Assembly: GCA_023213315.1 (NCBI GenBank)
Contig: JAKCPI010012712.1
Location: 1 to 64,000, forward strand
Direction of reading: 5' to 3'
From: Euborellia annulipes
Lineage: Eukaryota; Arthropoda; Insecta; Dermaptera; Anisolabididae
DNA length: 64,000 nucleotides
Below are positions 35,228 through 45,222 of the stretch, one piece after another. The stretch's first letter is position 1, and each line of letters begins with the position of its first letter. Made by a program: the position numbers and the translations under genes. The notes beneath the pieces are model-generated. The model did not search any database. It was not told the origin of the DNA and worked only from the letters and a program-made list of their open reading frames with translations.

Positions 35228-35325
35228 AGTGGCCCGCTGCATTTAGTGTTACTCCCTTAACTGTTGCTTTATATCCTGTTTGTGGGCGTGAGTTCAACCC
35301 TCAATCATAATACGTTATTTAAAAT
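35228..35325 (+). mobile_element. tRNA-like SINE fragment
   Basis: gagtggcccgctgcatttag head and a GAGTTCAACCCTC B-box-like word 70 bp on. Confidence 0.35.
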
Positions 35326-36828
35326 TATCACTATAATAAGTAAAAGAATTATTTGTTTTTAAGAGTATTCAAATCCAAATTTATTTTTAAGTTAATTTAA
35401 TTATAAGGCAAACGCAATGAATAGAGAAAAAAAAACATCCCCTGATAGATTTTTAATGAAAAAGTTTTAATTGCCCCCCAATCCATTGATCAAGTGAAGT
35501 GGCGATTATTGGGTCCAACCAAGTTGTTTACTGTACTTGTGTTTATGGTCGAGAGGCCAACGACAACGACAGCCCTTGAGACAAATATTTTTAATAATGT
35601 CACGCGTGCGTCATCCCAGTATTTCTTTGTGCGCAAACGAGACACGACATCTGCATGCTGGCTGCTCTGCTCCTCCACCCCCAAAAAAAAAGAGAGAGAG
35701 AGCGAACCTCCACCCCCCAGCCATTTGGGTCAAGCAAGGGGTGCAATCCTATTCAAAGCATCTTTCTCTTTTTTTTTTTATTTAAACCCGATTCTAAAGT
35801 TTCCATACGACTGCTTTGGAAGAATCAAGGCTTGATAATTGCTCTAGGACGTCCAGCGGTCCACTTTTTTTTTAAGGGTCAAAGGGGGGGGGGTTTTAAA
35901 AGCAAATGTTTCCGCGAGATAGTAAGCTGTCATGGCCAACAATACGCCGCTTAATTGAATCCCACACGTCATTTGCAAAATATGTTATAAAAGATCTTGA
36001 TAAAAATTTTTTGAATGAATGACGAGTACCACCGGTAGCAATGTCGTTTATAAATTTCCAACATTTATCAAAATAAAAAAAAAAAAAAATTTAAGTAGCC
36101 AGCCAGGTTGTGAGGCAATTACCATATTTAAAGCTGCATTTATATTCGGTGTCGTTTCGGGCTCTTCAATGTGTGTATTGAATACATACTCGCCCACACC
36201 AACACAAGATATATGAGCTCAGGAGGTCGCGAGTCAAATATAACCTCGGTCCTTGACCTTCTAATTTTATAATTAAAAAAAAAAGGTCTGTTTACATTAA
36301 TCTTATGATAATATTGATAAAGATCAAGATGTAATTGAGGAATTTTTACGCTACATGGAATGTTTACTATCACCGGAGAAGAACTATCTATCTCTTGATC
36401 TCGATAAATTTAATGAAACAATTATGAAATCATAATCTAAATAAATTAGTCATTGATATATTTGTAAAAACACCTCCGTTATTTATTTTTGATAATTTTA
36501 ATGGATTAACTTGACCAACTTACAAGGCATACCTTATATATAAAGTCTATACTAAATATAAACCGGATTGGATGATAAATAAATCAAAAGGTTTGTGTCC
36601 AGAAATGCAGACCAACAAGGAACGAACGATTCAATGCTAAACAGGGTGTTTCCAATTAAATTCCAAGAAGATAAAATTAAGTTCTTTTCGAAAAAGGAGA
36701 AAGATAATATTTTCTCTCGCTGTTTTTTTTCTTATAATAACTGTTTGTTATATGGTGAGAAGATGTGGGATCAAAATTTCATTAAAAACCTAAAGATTTT
36801 TCTACAAAATTTGGGTAAAATAGTACAA
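35326..36828. other. AT-rich intron with GC-rich island
   Basis: 35480-35950 is GC-richer and non-repetitive. Its overlapping open frames in several phases argue against coding. A 101-residue plus frame at 36595-36900 runs into the next element and resembles nothing known. Confidence 0.4.
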
Positions 36829-36872
36829 AGATTAGAAAATGCAGCTATATTTTTTTCTTTTTATATTTATTT

Positions 36873-36917
36873 TCAGCTGACGTTTCAGTTTTATGTTTGA
36901 AACATCTTCAGGGCTGA
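36873..36917 (-). ncRNA. Type I hammerhead ribozyme, near-intact
   Basis: TCAGCC-CTGAAGA-T-GTTT...AAAC-T-GAAACGTC-AGCTGA. Core residues intact. Stem I has 5 pairs with one C-A mismatch next to the core. Stem II is GUUU/AAAC. Confidence 0.6.
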
Positions 36918-37136
36918 CAAAAAGTCTTTATAAAAGTGTTATAATTGATTTTATACATTTTTAGAACCTTCTTGTTATATAATAAAAATATATAGTCCTA
37001 ACACTGAGATGATCAGGCATAGATATTAAAAATAATTAATAATCTAACCTTGACTCGCATAGCCTTTGGTCCTTATTATGGCAATAAATATTTTATACAA
37101 ATATGCCATTCGACTTTGGGGTTTATTGACACACTT

Positions 37137-37180
37137 CAGCCCTGAGGATGGGCGTATATCTGACTGAAATGTCGGCTTGA
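37137..37180 (+). ncRNA. Hammerhead-like motif, stem II decayed
   Basis: CAGCC-CTGAGGA-T-GGGC...GAAATGTC-GGCTTG. Stem I and core are kept and the 3' half of stem II is lost. Confidence 0.45.
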
Positions 37181-37619
37181 AGCGATTAATAAACGAAATA
37201 AAATTAGCTGCAATCGGTCTTTTCTTTCTTCCTTACTACAAGATCTACTCAGCTATCCACCTCACTCCGATATTTTTAAAATTCAGAATTATTTATTGAA
37301 AATATCTTAGTTTGTGTATCAGCCTAATTTCTCTCTTCCAATAGCTCACTTTAATAAAGATATTTCTGTTGTTTTTCAGAGACTATCCTCAGTGTACATT
37401 TGAGAGAAATCCACTGGCGATATCTCCTTTTAAAAAAAAAGTATTGAGAGAGAGAGAAATAAGTTTTATTCTATTTATAATAGAGATATCTTAACTGAGA
37501 TAAGATAAATCCGAGAATTAAATAAAAAAAAATCATCGTTTGTCGCGATCTTCTCTTTCCGGATCAGCAAAATGCCATTCGAAACGTTGATTGTAATAAA
37601 TTTAATTAATTTTTTTTTA

Positions 37620-37760
37620 TTTCAAGTTTTTTGGCCATTTTGGTAGCCAATTCAATTGAAATAAATTTTTGTCGCATGAGATGGGAAACGTTTCTCTGAC
37701 CCTTAGCAAGAGGCAAAAACTCTACCACTGTGCTTGCTATTCAGCCCAGGGGCAAAATAA
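37620..37760 (-). mobile_element. tRNA-derived SINE-like copy, family A, decayed
   Basis: Body ttcaattgaaataaatttt and a head region actctaccactgtgcttgc, both minus strand, as in 34100-34256. Confidence 0.45.
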
Positions 37761-37940
37761 TAGCTTATAATATTTATTAATAAAAAAAATTGCTTCTGAT
37801 TGGACATTTATCTGGCTGGCTAAAGAATATGAATTCTTGGTTCGAACCCCGGAGAAAGCAATTTTTTTCCTGTTTTGATTTTATAAATATCTCTCATAAA
37901 CCAATATATGATGTTTTTTCAGTTTTATATATATAATATA

Positions 37941-37942
<2 letters not shown>

Positions 37943-37979
<37 letters not shown>
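37943..37979. repeat. (AT)n microsatellite
   Basis: Continuous AT dinucleotides. A tRNA-like fragment with GGTTCGAACCCC lies just left, at about 37810-37865. Confidence 0.9.
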
Positions 37980-37980
<1 letters not shown>

Positions 37981-38160
37981 TTCAATTTTTGCCTGACTCC
38001 TCTTCATTTTAATTCTAATAATTAGAAAATTTGATTTTTTTGATTTAGAGAGTGTTTATTTCTTAATCAAAGTTATTAGACTAGTAAAACAAAAAAAAAC
38101 TCAAAAATTCATTCATCATTATTTTTAAAATTTCAAAAAGTGATAATTTGAAAAGTCAAC

Positions 38161-38820
38161 AGACGGCTAATGGGCAAATAAAATTTTTTTGGACAAACAT
38201 TGATCGCCTCTAATTCATGATCATGCAATTAAGTAATTCCGTACATATGAATTTAACTAAATGTTTGCCTGACGGTGTTTGGCAATCTGAAAGGATAAAT
38301 TTACAAAAATATAGGAAAATTATGCTGGTGCCACTGGATATACCGGTAGAATTTCATGTAAGGAATAAGTAAAAATTGCAAATTTACAAAAATTATATCC
38401 ATTAATCAATTCAATGATTATACTCTAAAGGTGTATACAAAAATTTTTATCTAAAAAAAAAAAAAATAAACGGGAAACTAATTAAAGAATGATTTATTAA
38501 TGTTAGGTGTATAATAAATTTTTTAATGAAGAAAATGGATATTACTGAGCCGCCGAGTTTAATAATATGAAATTCTCTATTAAGGAAAAAAAATTTTTTT
38601 TATAACGTAACACATGATTGCAGATCGCCCTGTGTTTGTTTAGAAATAGCATCTGTGTGCGCTTGTATGTGCGAGTGAGTGTTTGGTGAGAACAAGCTAA
38701 AGAAATAATAAATAAAGCCTCCGGAGAAGAGAAGAGAGACAAGAGGCGCCGGCTAATGGACAAGTAAAGTTTTTGGACAAACACTGACCGCCTCCGCCAA
38801 AGGCTCATGAATATGCAAAC
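38161..38820. promoter_or_regulatory. Pair of diverged 65-75 bp duplicates, possibly regulatory
   Basis: 38162-38230 and 38746-38820 share CGGCTAATGG, then CAA-TAAA, then TTTGGACAAACA, TGA-CGCCTC and TCATGA..ATGCAA in order, with different spacers. Not part of a repeat family seen elsewhere here. Constraint on both copies of a regulatory module is one explanation. The second copy lies in a GC-richer island (38600-38920). Confidence 0.4.
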
Positions 38821-39196
38821 CGAAACGCGTGCCCGAAACACACAACTGACCGGATAATATATTATTGAAAAACCTCTTGAAGCCACAAATATATACACAC
38901 ACTCACTAGCTGAGTGAGCAAATTCGAAAAATAAAATAAAATAATCATGTTTAAAGACATGATTTTGGTCACGAATTAAAAAGATAACGAGCAACATATA
39001 AAACTCTTCACAACTGATAAGAGAGAATGATGATTATATGAGATGTTCATAGAAACAGGGTGGTCTGACACAAGTTATGTGAGAAAAACATGTTTAAAAT
39101 ATTTCCAGAATTTTGATTTTTTTTTTTGGCTAGAAGTTTTATCAACTTTATAAGCAATGAATTTAAAATTTTCTTTTTTATTTTCTCTTTTTTAAG

Positions 39197-39329
39197 GGGC
39201 TACGGGAGCGAAGGTGTTAGGCATATTTTTCCAGATAAGATGGCGTTGTGTGTCATAAAAAGTATGCCCAAAAATCAAGTAATTCAAAAATTGCCAAGAG
39301 ATGTCAGAATGGTGGCTAATAATATTTAA
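39197..39329 (+). CDS. Possible exon of an unrecognised plus-strand gene (43 residues)
   Basis: A long pyrimidine tract ending tttctcttttttaag precedes an open frame beginning GYGSEGVRHIFPDKMALCVI and ending ...RMVANNI at TAA. Amino-acid composition is balanced, unlike the AT-driven shadow frames nearby. No family was recognised. It stops exactly where repeat R copy 2 begins, so it may be truncated by that insertion. It is antisense to the BCL11 intron. Confidence 0.25.
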
Positions 39330-39331
39330 TG

Positions 39332-39800
39332 CATTTGGTTGATTTTCATTGATCTTTTAACAATAAATACTTTATAAATGTTATTATATATTATGTATCT
39401 TTTATAAAAGCATAAAAATATATAAATATAGGCTAATACTATATGGTCTGTTAGACTAGCCTGCCATCTATTGCAAGAATGCTGAACTAATTTGACAGTT
39501 GATTTTTAAATAAATCATCTAAGCTTATTTTAAAAATTTCTTAATTAATATGTGATTAATAATAACAATAAATTCATTTTTAAATTTAAAACAAATTAAA
39601 GATTATTGGGACAGATTGTTTTTTTGTATTTGCTTGATAACAAAAAAATTAATTACGATAATTTTTTAATAAGTCATTAAAAAAATTATAGCTCGATGTC
39701 CCAATAATCTCTTATGAATTTAATTCATTTAAAAACAAACAGCATTGAATAATTTTTTTTAAAGTACGTTTAGACGTCGCTCCTGAACCCCTTTAAATTA
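39332..39800. repeat. Repeat R, copy 2 (uninterrupted)
   Basis: About 470 bp matching 26037-27205 but lacking insertion S, so it serves as the empty-site reference. Class unknown. Confidence 0.9.
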
Positions 39801-39908
39801 AAGAAAAATATATTTCTGGATTATTTTCTCCTTCCCTTTCAAGTATTGTACAGCCATAAAACTGTTGTTTTTTTGTTGCATTTGCCTTTCCCTTTATTTT
39901 TTTTAAAG

Positions 39909-40044
39909 CAAAAATACTCTAATCATTTTAATGAATATGTCTTTAGACTTGATTCGTTATTATTAAAATTTGATGTCTTAGAAAATTCTGAAAGAAAAAA
40001 ACTTTTGTCTGGAAATTTATTATTACTACGTCTCAAAAATAAAG
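39909..40044 (+). CDS. Possible internal exon of an unrecognised plus-strand gene (45 codons)
   Basis: Strong acceptor (tttccctttattttttttaaag) and consensus donor AAAG|gtaagt flank a fully open 136-bp stretch, phase 0 to 1. It reads QKYSNHFNEYVFRLDSLLLK, then FDVLEN and SERKKLL. The L-D-S-L-L-L-K-x-D pattern followed by a basic helix faintly recalls a BAG domain, but I would not assign it. It lies 350 bp from the BCL11 exon, antisense. Confidence 0.3.
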
Positions 40045-40070
40045 GTAAGTTAAGATAAGTGACGATTGGG

Positions 40071-40078
40071 TGACGTCA
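40071..40078. promoter_or_regulatory. CRE octamer TGACGTCA
   Basis: A perfect CREB/ATF octamer about 320 bp into the BCL11 intron. Two more occur in the window (16675-16682 and 54787-54794). Confidence 0.35.
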
Positions 40079-40394
40079 ATCACGTTAGATAAATTTTAGT
40101 TTGCCTTTTGTGTTGTGAGAAGGAATTCATCTCGAGACGAAGTCTTGTCTTGTTTTATGTATGCCTTTATTCTTTTGTTTTACTGATCGTTTTAACAAAA
40201 TAATAGAGTAGATAGACATAAATAACTGCTCTTGTCAAAAAATGTAGCTAATAATATTACTATTTACATATCACTGATAAAAAAAAAATATTCATATATT
40301 TTTAAGTAAAGGCTGATTTTTGAACGCAGGTTTTAGATTAGATGCAGAGGGTATGACGTGATAATTAATCAAATGGATTGTGTGTGGTATCTAC

Positions 40395-40928
40395 CTGAGT
40401 TGGTGGTGTTGCTCTCAGCATCTGCGAACTCAGTCCGACTTCGTTTCCCGACAGGCTCATCCGGTGACGAATCCAGGTGCTCCTGTTTGATCCTCGGCTT
40501 GATCTCGTCGTCCGAACAGCCCGCAACGGCCGTCTCATCTTTGCCAGGCCCAGGACTCGAACTCGCTGAGGAACGTTTCGGTGTTGAACTGAGAAAGCGT
40601 GGTGAACTTGACGGTGGTGTAGTACAACGTCCGGAGACACCCGACATCGGCGTCGATTTCTTTGTTGTGATTGGCGCCGAGATGCTGGGCCTCCGTGTAC
40701 CAACAGCCAAACCTCCGCCTTCGTCGCTACTATCCACGTCCTCGTTGTTGTTGACGCCTCCACCGCCGCATCGATGACCATCCCCGGCACCGGCGGAGCT
40801 GAAGTAGTTCTCTTTATTGCAAACAAGCACCTTATGTTGGATGAATTTGACAATATCGCCCAGCGCGAACGGTTTCTGACACGCGCCACAAGTGAGCACG
40901 TCCTGCTGGGCCGACGCCTCCGAGTCCG
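40395..40928 (-). CDS. BCL11: BCL11-like gene, upstream coding exon with C2HC finger
   Basis: Internal coding exon. The acceptor is ctctgttgcag before 40928 and the donor CTCAG|gtagat is at 40395/40394. It encodes about 178 residues. The sequence DVLTCGACQKPF-ALGDI-HKVLVC matches the first C-X2-C-X14-H-X4-C finger of BCL11 proteins (about 40893-40818). The middle is low-complexity Gly/Asn/Ser/Pro-rich. Near the end is IKQEHL, equivalent to the conserved PKQEH segment and also a consensus sumoylation site, then a short basic GKRSR stretch that may be a nuclear localisation signal. The exon ends one base into a codon (G), and the next coding exon begins with AA, which restores the Glu of EPSNYVC. 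Two other frames are also largely open, as expected in GC-richer coding DNA. Confidence 0.93.
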
Positions 40929-41042
40929 CTGCAACAGAGAACATCGCACACAAAATTAATTAAAACAAGAAAAAACTTGGTGGGATCACTCAATACTATA
41001 TTTATTAAACAATTCACCCTTTTCCTGTTTATAATCAGTCTA

Positions 41043-41361
41043 TTCTCTAAACAAAAACGTTAAATTTTAACATTTGAAATAAGCGTTAATTCATTTTAAC
41101 ACCTCCTTGCGTCAAACTTCACAGTAAGTCAATATTGCTAAAAATTAATGGCATGTCCAGGGGGTGGCTTTAATATTTTAATGCCGTATTTAATGCTTAA
41201 AAAATAAGGTTATGAATTTGACAGTTTTGAGATAAAAGTAACATGTTAACATCGCTGTTAAAACTTGATTTAGAGAATAGCATTTCTTAACGCTGGTGTT
41301 ATTATTTTACTTTTTAACATCCAATTTATGGTGTTAAATTTTAACGTCTGTTTTTAGAGAA
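41043..41361. mobile_element. MITE-like element with GTTAA-rich inverted ends
   Basis: TTCTCTAAACAAAAACGTTA and a diverged complement (taacgtctgtttttagagaa) bound 319 bp, about 115 bp upstream of the BCL11 exon. No target duplication was identified. Confidence 0.5.
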
Positions 41362-43265
41362 AAGATCTGATTTGTTTGTTGTTTGATTCGGCAAATTATA
41401 TGTAGGTGAATCTAAATATAGCTTTAACTCTAATATGGATATTTTGAAACCCTTCAAAGCCGGCAGCCTACAGTAAAATCTTTTCAATTGAAATTTTTTA
41501 TTATTATTTATTTCTATATGAATAATGGATTATTGAAAATAACATTTCTTCTTCTTTTGAAATATAATTGTATAAAAAAAAAGAGAGTGAGTAACGGTGA
41601 TCCTCTCGACTTTTATCGATTTAATAATCCTGCGCCCTTTAGACGCACATGGCTGCGGGGGCGAGGTGACCTGAATCACCCCGTAAGGGTTGAAATCGCC
41701 CCCGGGAAGGTATAGAGTTAAGAGTAAAAAAAAAAAATTAAATTCATCATTTTAAAACAGTTGCCGGATGTTTAATCTAACATCGAATGTTGGACTTGTA
41801 ATAAAATCTCATTTTCGGCCACGCCACGCCACCCCTGGGCCCCGACCAAGGGTAGCTGCTACGCTTCGCTACAGGGGGTGGGTGTGTGTGTGCGGCGACG
41901 ACGACGGCGACTCAGGCTCATTAATGGACCTCAATGATTCATCGTATTGAAAACGCCGTACATCTCGGGGAAAGAGAGAGAGCGAGAGAGAAGAGCATCC
42001 ATCTAACAAATGAATTAGTCTTGTCTTGTGTGCGGGATAACATCTTCCGCGTCAGCGCTCATCGGCTGTTGTTTTTTTTTTTCTCTCTGTCTTTTTTTTT
42101 GGGTCGAAAAACCGATTTATATCCCATCCCGAAGGTCAATCAATAATACATCAATCTATAAGATAACAACAAGATAAATAGAATGCATTCATAAAATGAA
42201 CCCTTTTATGTCCCTGGGCCTGGGGATTTTTTTTTTTCATTGTTATCAAATCACAAGGGTTTTTACCAATTATGGAAAAACTATTCACTCAAAAGATAAC
42301 AATATGCCAGCCAATGATATCTGGACACGCCTTGATTTTTTTTTTTTACTAATCACATGCTCTATTTCTCAAAACCACCAATTCATTTTTTTTTTTTGAG
42401 CGTTTGCGTGTGTAAGAGTGATTAAGGGTGATTTAATTTTTGTTTGTTTCAATGACTTCCGGATTATTTATCTAAAAAAAAAAAAAATAATTTGTTTCTT
42501 AAAATTTCAATTTTCGGTATAGAACATTCTAATTTGTTGAAACATTTCGGTTTTAATGATATAATTTCATCAATCTTTGGCTTGGAAACTCCTTATTTCA
42601 TAAATCAACATTAGTAAGAGATTTACAATTTGAAATTCATAGGCTGGCTGAAGAAGCACTTATCACGATCGATAAAGTCATGCAGATAAGGGTGTGGGCT
42701 TCCGAGAATCAATTTTATCATAACGAGTAGTTATAAAATTTAGCGCCGAATTTTTGAGTTTTTTTTAATTTTTTAATTTGGTTTATACTCTTTCGGTTAC
42801 AGAGGCCATTTAGAGCTTCAAATATGATAAATATTTGAGATAATTATCAATGGTTTCAGCAGCCTTGTTTTTCGAAGGTCACCTATCCCGCTTTTCAGCA
42901 CTGTTTGGAGTTGCTTAACAACAATTTTTGAAATAATTTTAATAAAAAAATATTCTAAAGGGCTAAAGGATCAACTTAAGCCTAATATTGAAAGTCTATT
43001 GAAACCAGGACTGGGGTGTAGGCAGAAAAATATGCCGAGACCGGTGTCGGTAATTTTTGTTTTGCCGACATCGAAAAAATTAAAGAGTGTTTTTGTAGTT
43101 AAAATAGTATTTTTTATGAATTATTTTATTTTATATCGACATCGAAACATCTTAAATTTATCGGCACTCTAGCTTTGATTGAAATGCACGTTATACGCCT
43201 AGAACTCCATCATAAACAGTTTCCAATTAATAAAGGAATTTTGTTTTCTGTTTGTTTGTAAAGAT
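41362..43265. other. Upstream DNA with a GC-rich island and a repeat copy
   Basis: 41560-41960 is GC-rich and non-repetitive with a TG run. 42865-42940 is the second copy of the 12030-12110 repeat. A decayed hammerhead arm lies at about 42540-42590. No gene was seen. Confidence 0.4.
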
Positions 43266-43715
43266 TAAAACGTTTCGGTGACTCATTCTGTGGCCTTCTT
43301 CATGTACGATTACCAGCTTTGCTTAGTGTTTTGCTTATGCAGAGCACGATACTCCATGTCATCGTATTATATTTGCTTATATACCTTTTTCAATTCCAAG
43401 TATCGTGTTATATATCCCTACAGACAATCGGACCACCAGAATACATATTATATCGGAAATATTTTATTATTGAATACATTTAGTAAATTATATAATATTT
43501 ATTTAAAATTCCGAAGATCTGAATAAAAATAAAGTAAACCTTCAAGCTATAGACTACTTACAATTATTAACTTTGGCTTTTTCCAACTTAAGATTACTAA
43601 ATCTGTGACAATCTCATTTGAATTCAAATTAATAGTTTTTTTTTTTTTTATAATCTTAACTGAATTATACCTGAAGAAGGCAACAGAATAAGTGGCCGAA
43701 ACGTTGTTGCAAATA
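43266..43715. mobile_element. Palindromic hammerhead-bearing element E10, decayed
   Basis: Outward motifs sit at 43269-43303 (minus, CTGA lost) and 43671-43711 (plus, CTGAAGA-A-GGC...GGCC-GAAACGTT). Inner sequence (attctgtggccttcttcat) is repeated in inverse. Outer arms are poorly conserved. Confidence 0.55.
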
Positions 43716-44430
43716 ATCCATAGTTAAGCCGAAAATCAAATTATTTTATTAATGATAACAATTGTGAAAACCTAAACTCCAAAATAGTTTCCAAACCAAA
43801 GGAAGTGCGTGTTTGATGATAAATCAAAATTGTTATAAATAAATATAGGTGGATAGTATTTTAATAGGTCTATTATTATATGCCGAAACTCCGCCTCTCT
43901 CTGATTTTTTTTTTGATCAGGTTAGTGCGAATTTTTTTTTTAAATCCGGGCCGGGCCTTAAACTCCGCCCTCCGGGTTGAGTGTCCAGTAGGGAGGTCAG
44001 AGGGCGAGTGACCACCCGCGCCCCCACCCTTAGCGTGGACTCCGCCCTCTCGCAGACTGACCAACGCTTGCCAATAGCGAGTGTCCAGTTGACGCAGGCG
44101 CACCGCCCCACCTCCCAGATCAGGCGGCCCCCTCCCCCCAGCCCCATCCCCTATGTCCACCCCTCCAAGCTAAACGCAATAAATCTGATCGCCACCGCAT
44201 ATGATAAATGGCATTTGGCCGGCGACAGTTGGCTAACCATAAATTTCGCATTCGTTTTGATAACACCATCCTATTGACACAATTTATCAAGCTAAGTCAA
44301 ATAATGTTTTAAAAAAAAATGAATTTTGTTAATTTCAATGAGTTAAAATTTTTAAACTCTTCTTTGAATTCTTTTATGTAAAAAAAATAAGTTGATATTA
44401 ATAAAAATGTTAATAAATTGAAATAATCCT
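43716..44430. other. GC-rich island in upstream DNA
   Basis: 43940-44280 is GC-rich and non-repetitive. Overlapping open frames on both strands show no family resemblance. Candidate regulatory DNA. Confidence 0.35.
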
Positions 44431-44930
44431 ATTTTACCTTCGCACTTTTTATTTCGTATACAAAATTTCTACGGATATTTCGGCCGATTCTCAAAGCCAT
44501 TCTCAGTCAAGACTAAAAATATGTCAGATAGAAAACTTTTTTTATCAGGAATGAAAGTTGGAAGAAAATACAGCCAGGATTTTTTACATATTTAAGAACT
44601 GACGTTTCGATCTTGATTAAAGCCATCTTCGGAGCTGTTACTTGTCATTATATACATATATTGGTATTGTATTCAATATTGACTCTTGATATAACATTTC
44701 TTTCTTCTATCACTAATATAATATTTATTTTCAGCCTAAAGGGACAATTGACTCCAGAGCAGTACAATATGATCCAAAACTTTTTTTTATAATATATAAG
44801 CCTTCATTAGCTGATGAGCGGAACAAGTTTATTTTTATTTTTAGCCTTGGCTATGTGACGCATCCTAAATAACCGTAGAAATTTTGTATATTTGGAAATA
44901 AAAAGTGCGATAAGAAATTAGGATTTATTA
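44431..44930. mobile_element. Palindromic hammerhead element E11 with a second arm nested inside
   Basis: Outer arms cgcactttttatttc and complement are about 500 bp apart. Hammerhead motifs lie at 44471-44514 (minus, CTGAGAA, GAAATATC) and 44595-44640 (minus, CCGAAGA, GAAACGTC); the latter appears to come from a separate nested copy. Confidence 0.55.
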
Positions 44931-45085
44931 ATAATGTTAAAATTTTTTCCTAGGGATATATGCATTTTTATTTCATCCTAAAAATTTTGTAGAGTATTTA
45001 GTATTAAAGTTGAAATATTATGGGAAAAATTTTTGAAACGGGGACCAAATTTATTGGAGAGGGGCATTAGTTTTTCGTGCCCTAA

Positions 45086-45222
45086 ACCCGTGGCTCTGAG
45101 GTAGAGTATTAGCTTCTAGAGGTCGAGGGTTCGCATCCAGTAACAAGCGAAATTGAAACTAATCAAATGGGGACAGAATCTAAATGGCCTCAGATGCCGA
45201 AAAAGTCCTTAAACAAATATTA
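45086..45222 (+). mobile_element. tRNA-derived SINE-like copy, family A
   Basis: Head ggctctgaggtagagtatta, B box GAGGGTTCGCATCC, body aattgaaac and terminal tggcctcagatgccgaaaaa. Confidence 0.6.

Larger units (their letters stand above)
36829..37222. mobile_element. Palindromic hammerhead-bearing element E9
   Basis: Arms meet the pattern gat..gcagcta / tagctgcaatc. The outward ribozyme on the left arm (36873-36917, minus) is nearly intact and that on the right (37137-37180, plus) is decayed in stem II. Confidence 0.65.
2849..40394 (-). other. 37.5-kb BCL11 intron
   Basis: Inferred from a canonical GT donor at 40394-40393 and AG acceptor at 2850-2849, with exon phases that fit (1+2). No further coding exon on the minus strand was recognised inside it. 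In vertebrate BCL11A a separate short exon encodes the start of the EPSSY finger region; here that sequence is fused to the large exon. The intron is mainly AT-rich, repeat-filled DNA with scattered GC-rich islands, annotated separately. Confidence 0.85.

Noticed and set aside
26037..39800. Matching R segments read as long terminal repeats of one 13-kb retrotransposon
   Set aside because: No reverse transcriptase or integrase fragments lie between, and the segment between holds many unrelated repeats.
40365..40949. A second open minus-strand frame of 194 residues overlapping the BCL11 upstream exon
   Set aside because: Out of frame with the conserved finger; Arg-rich shadow translation of GC-rich coding DNA.
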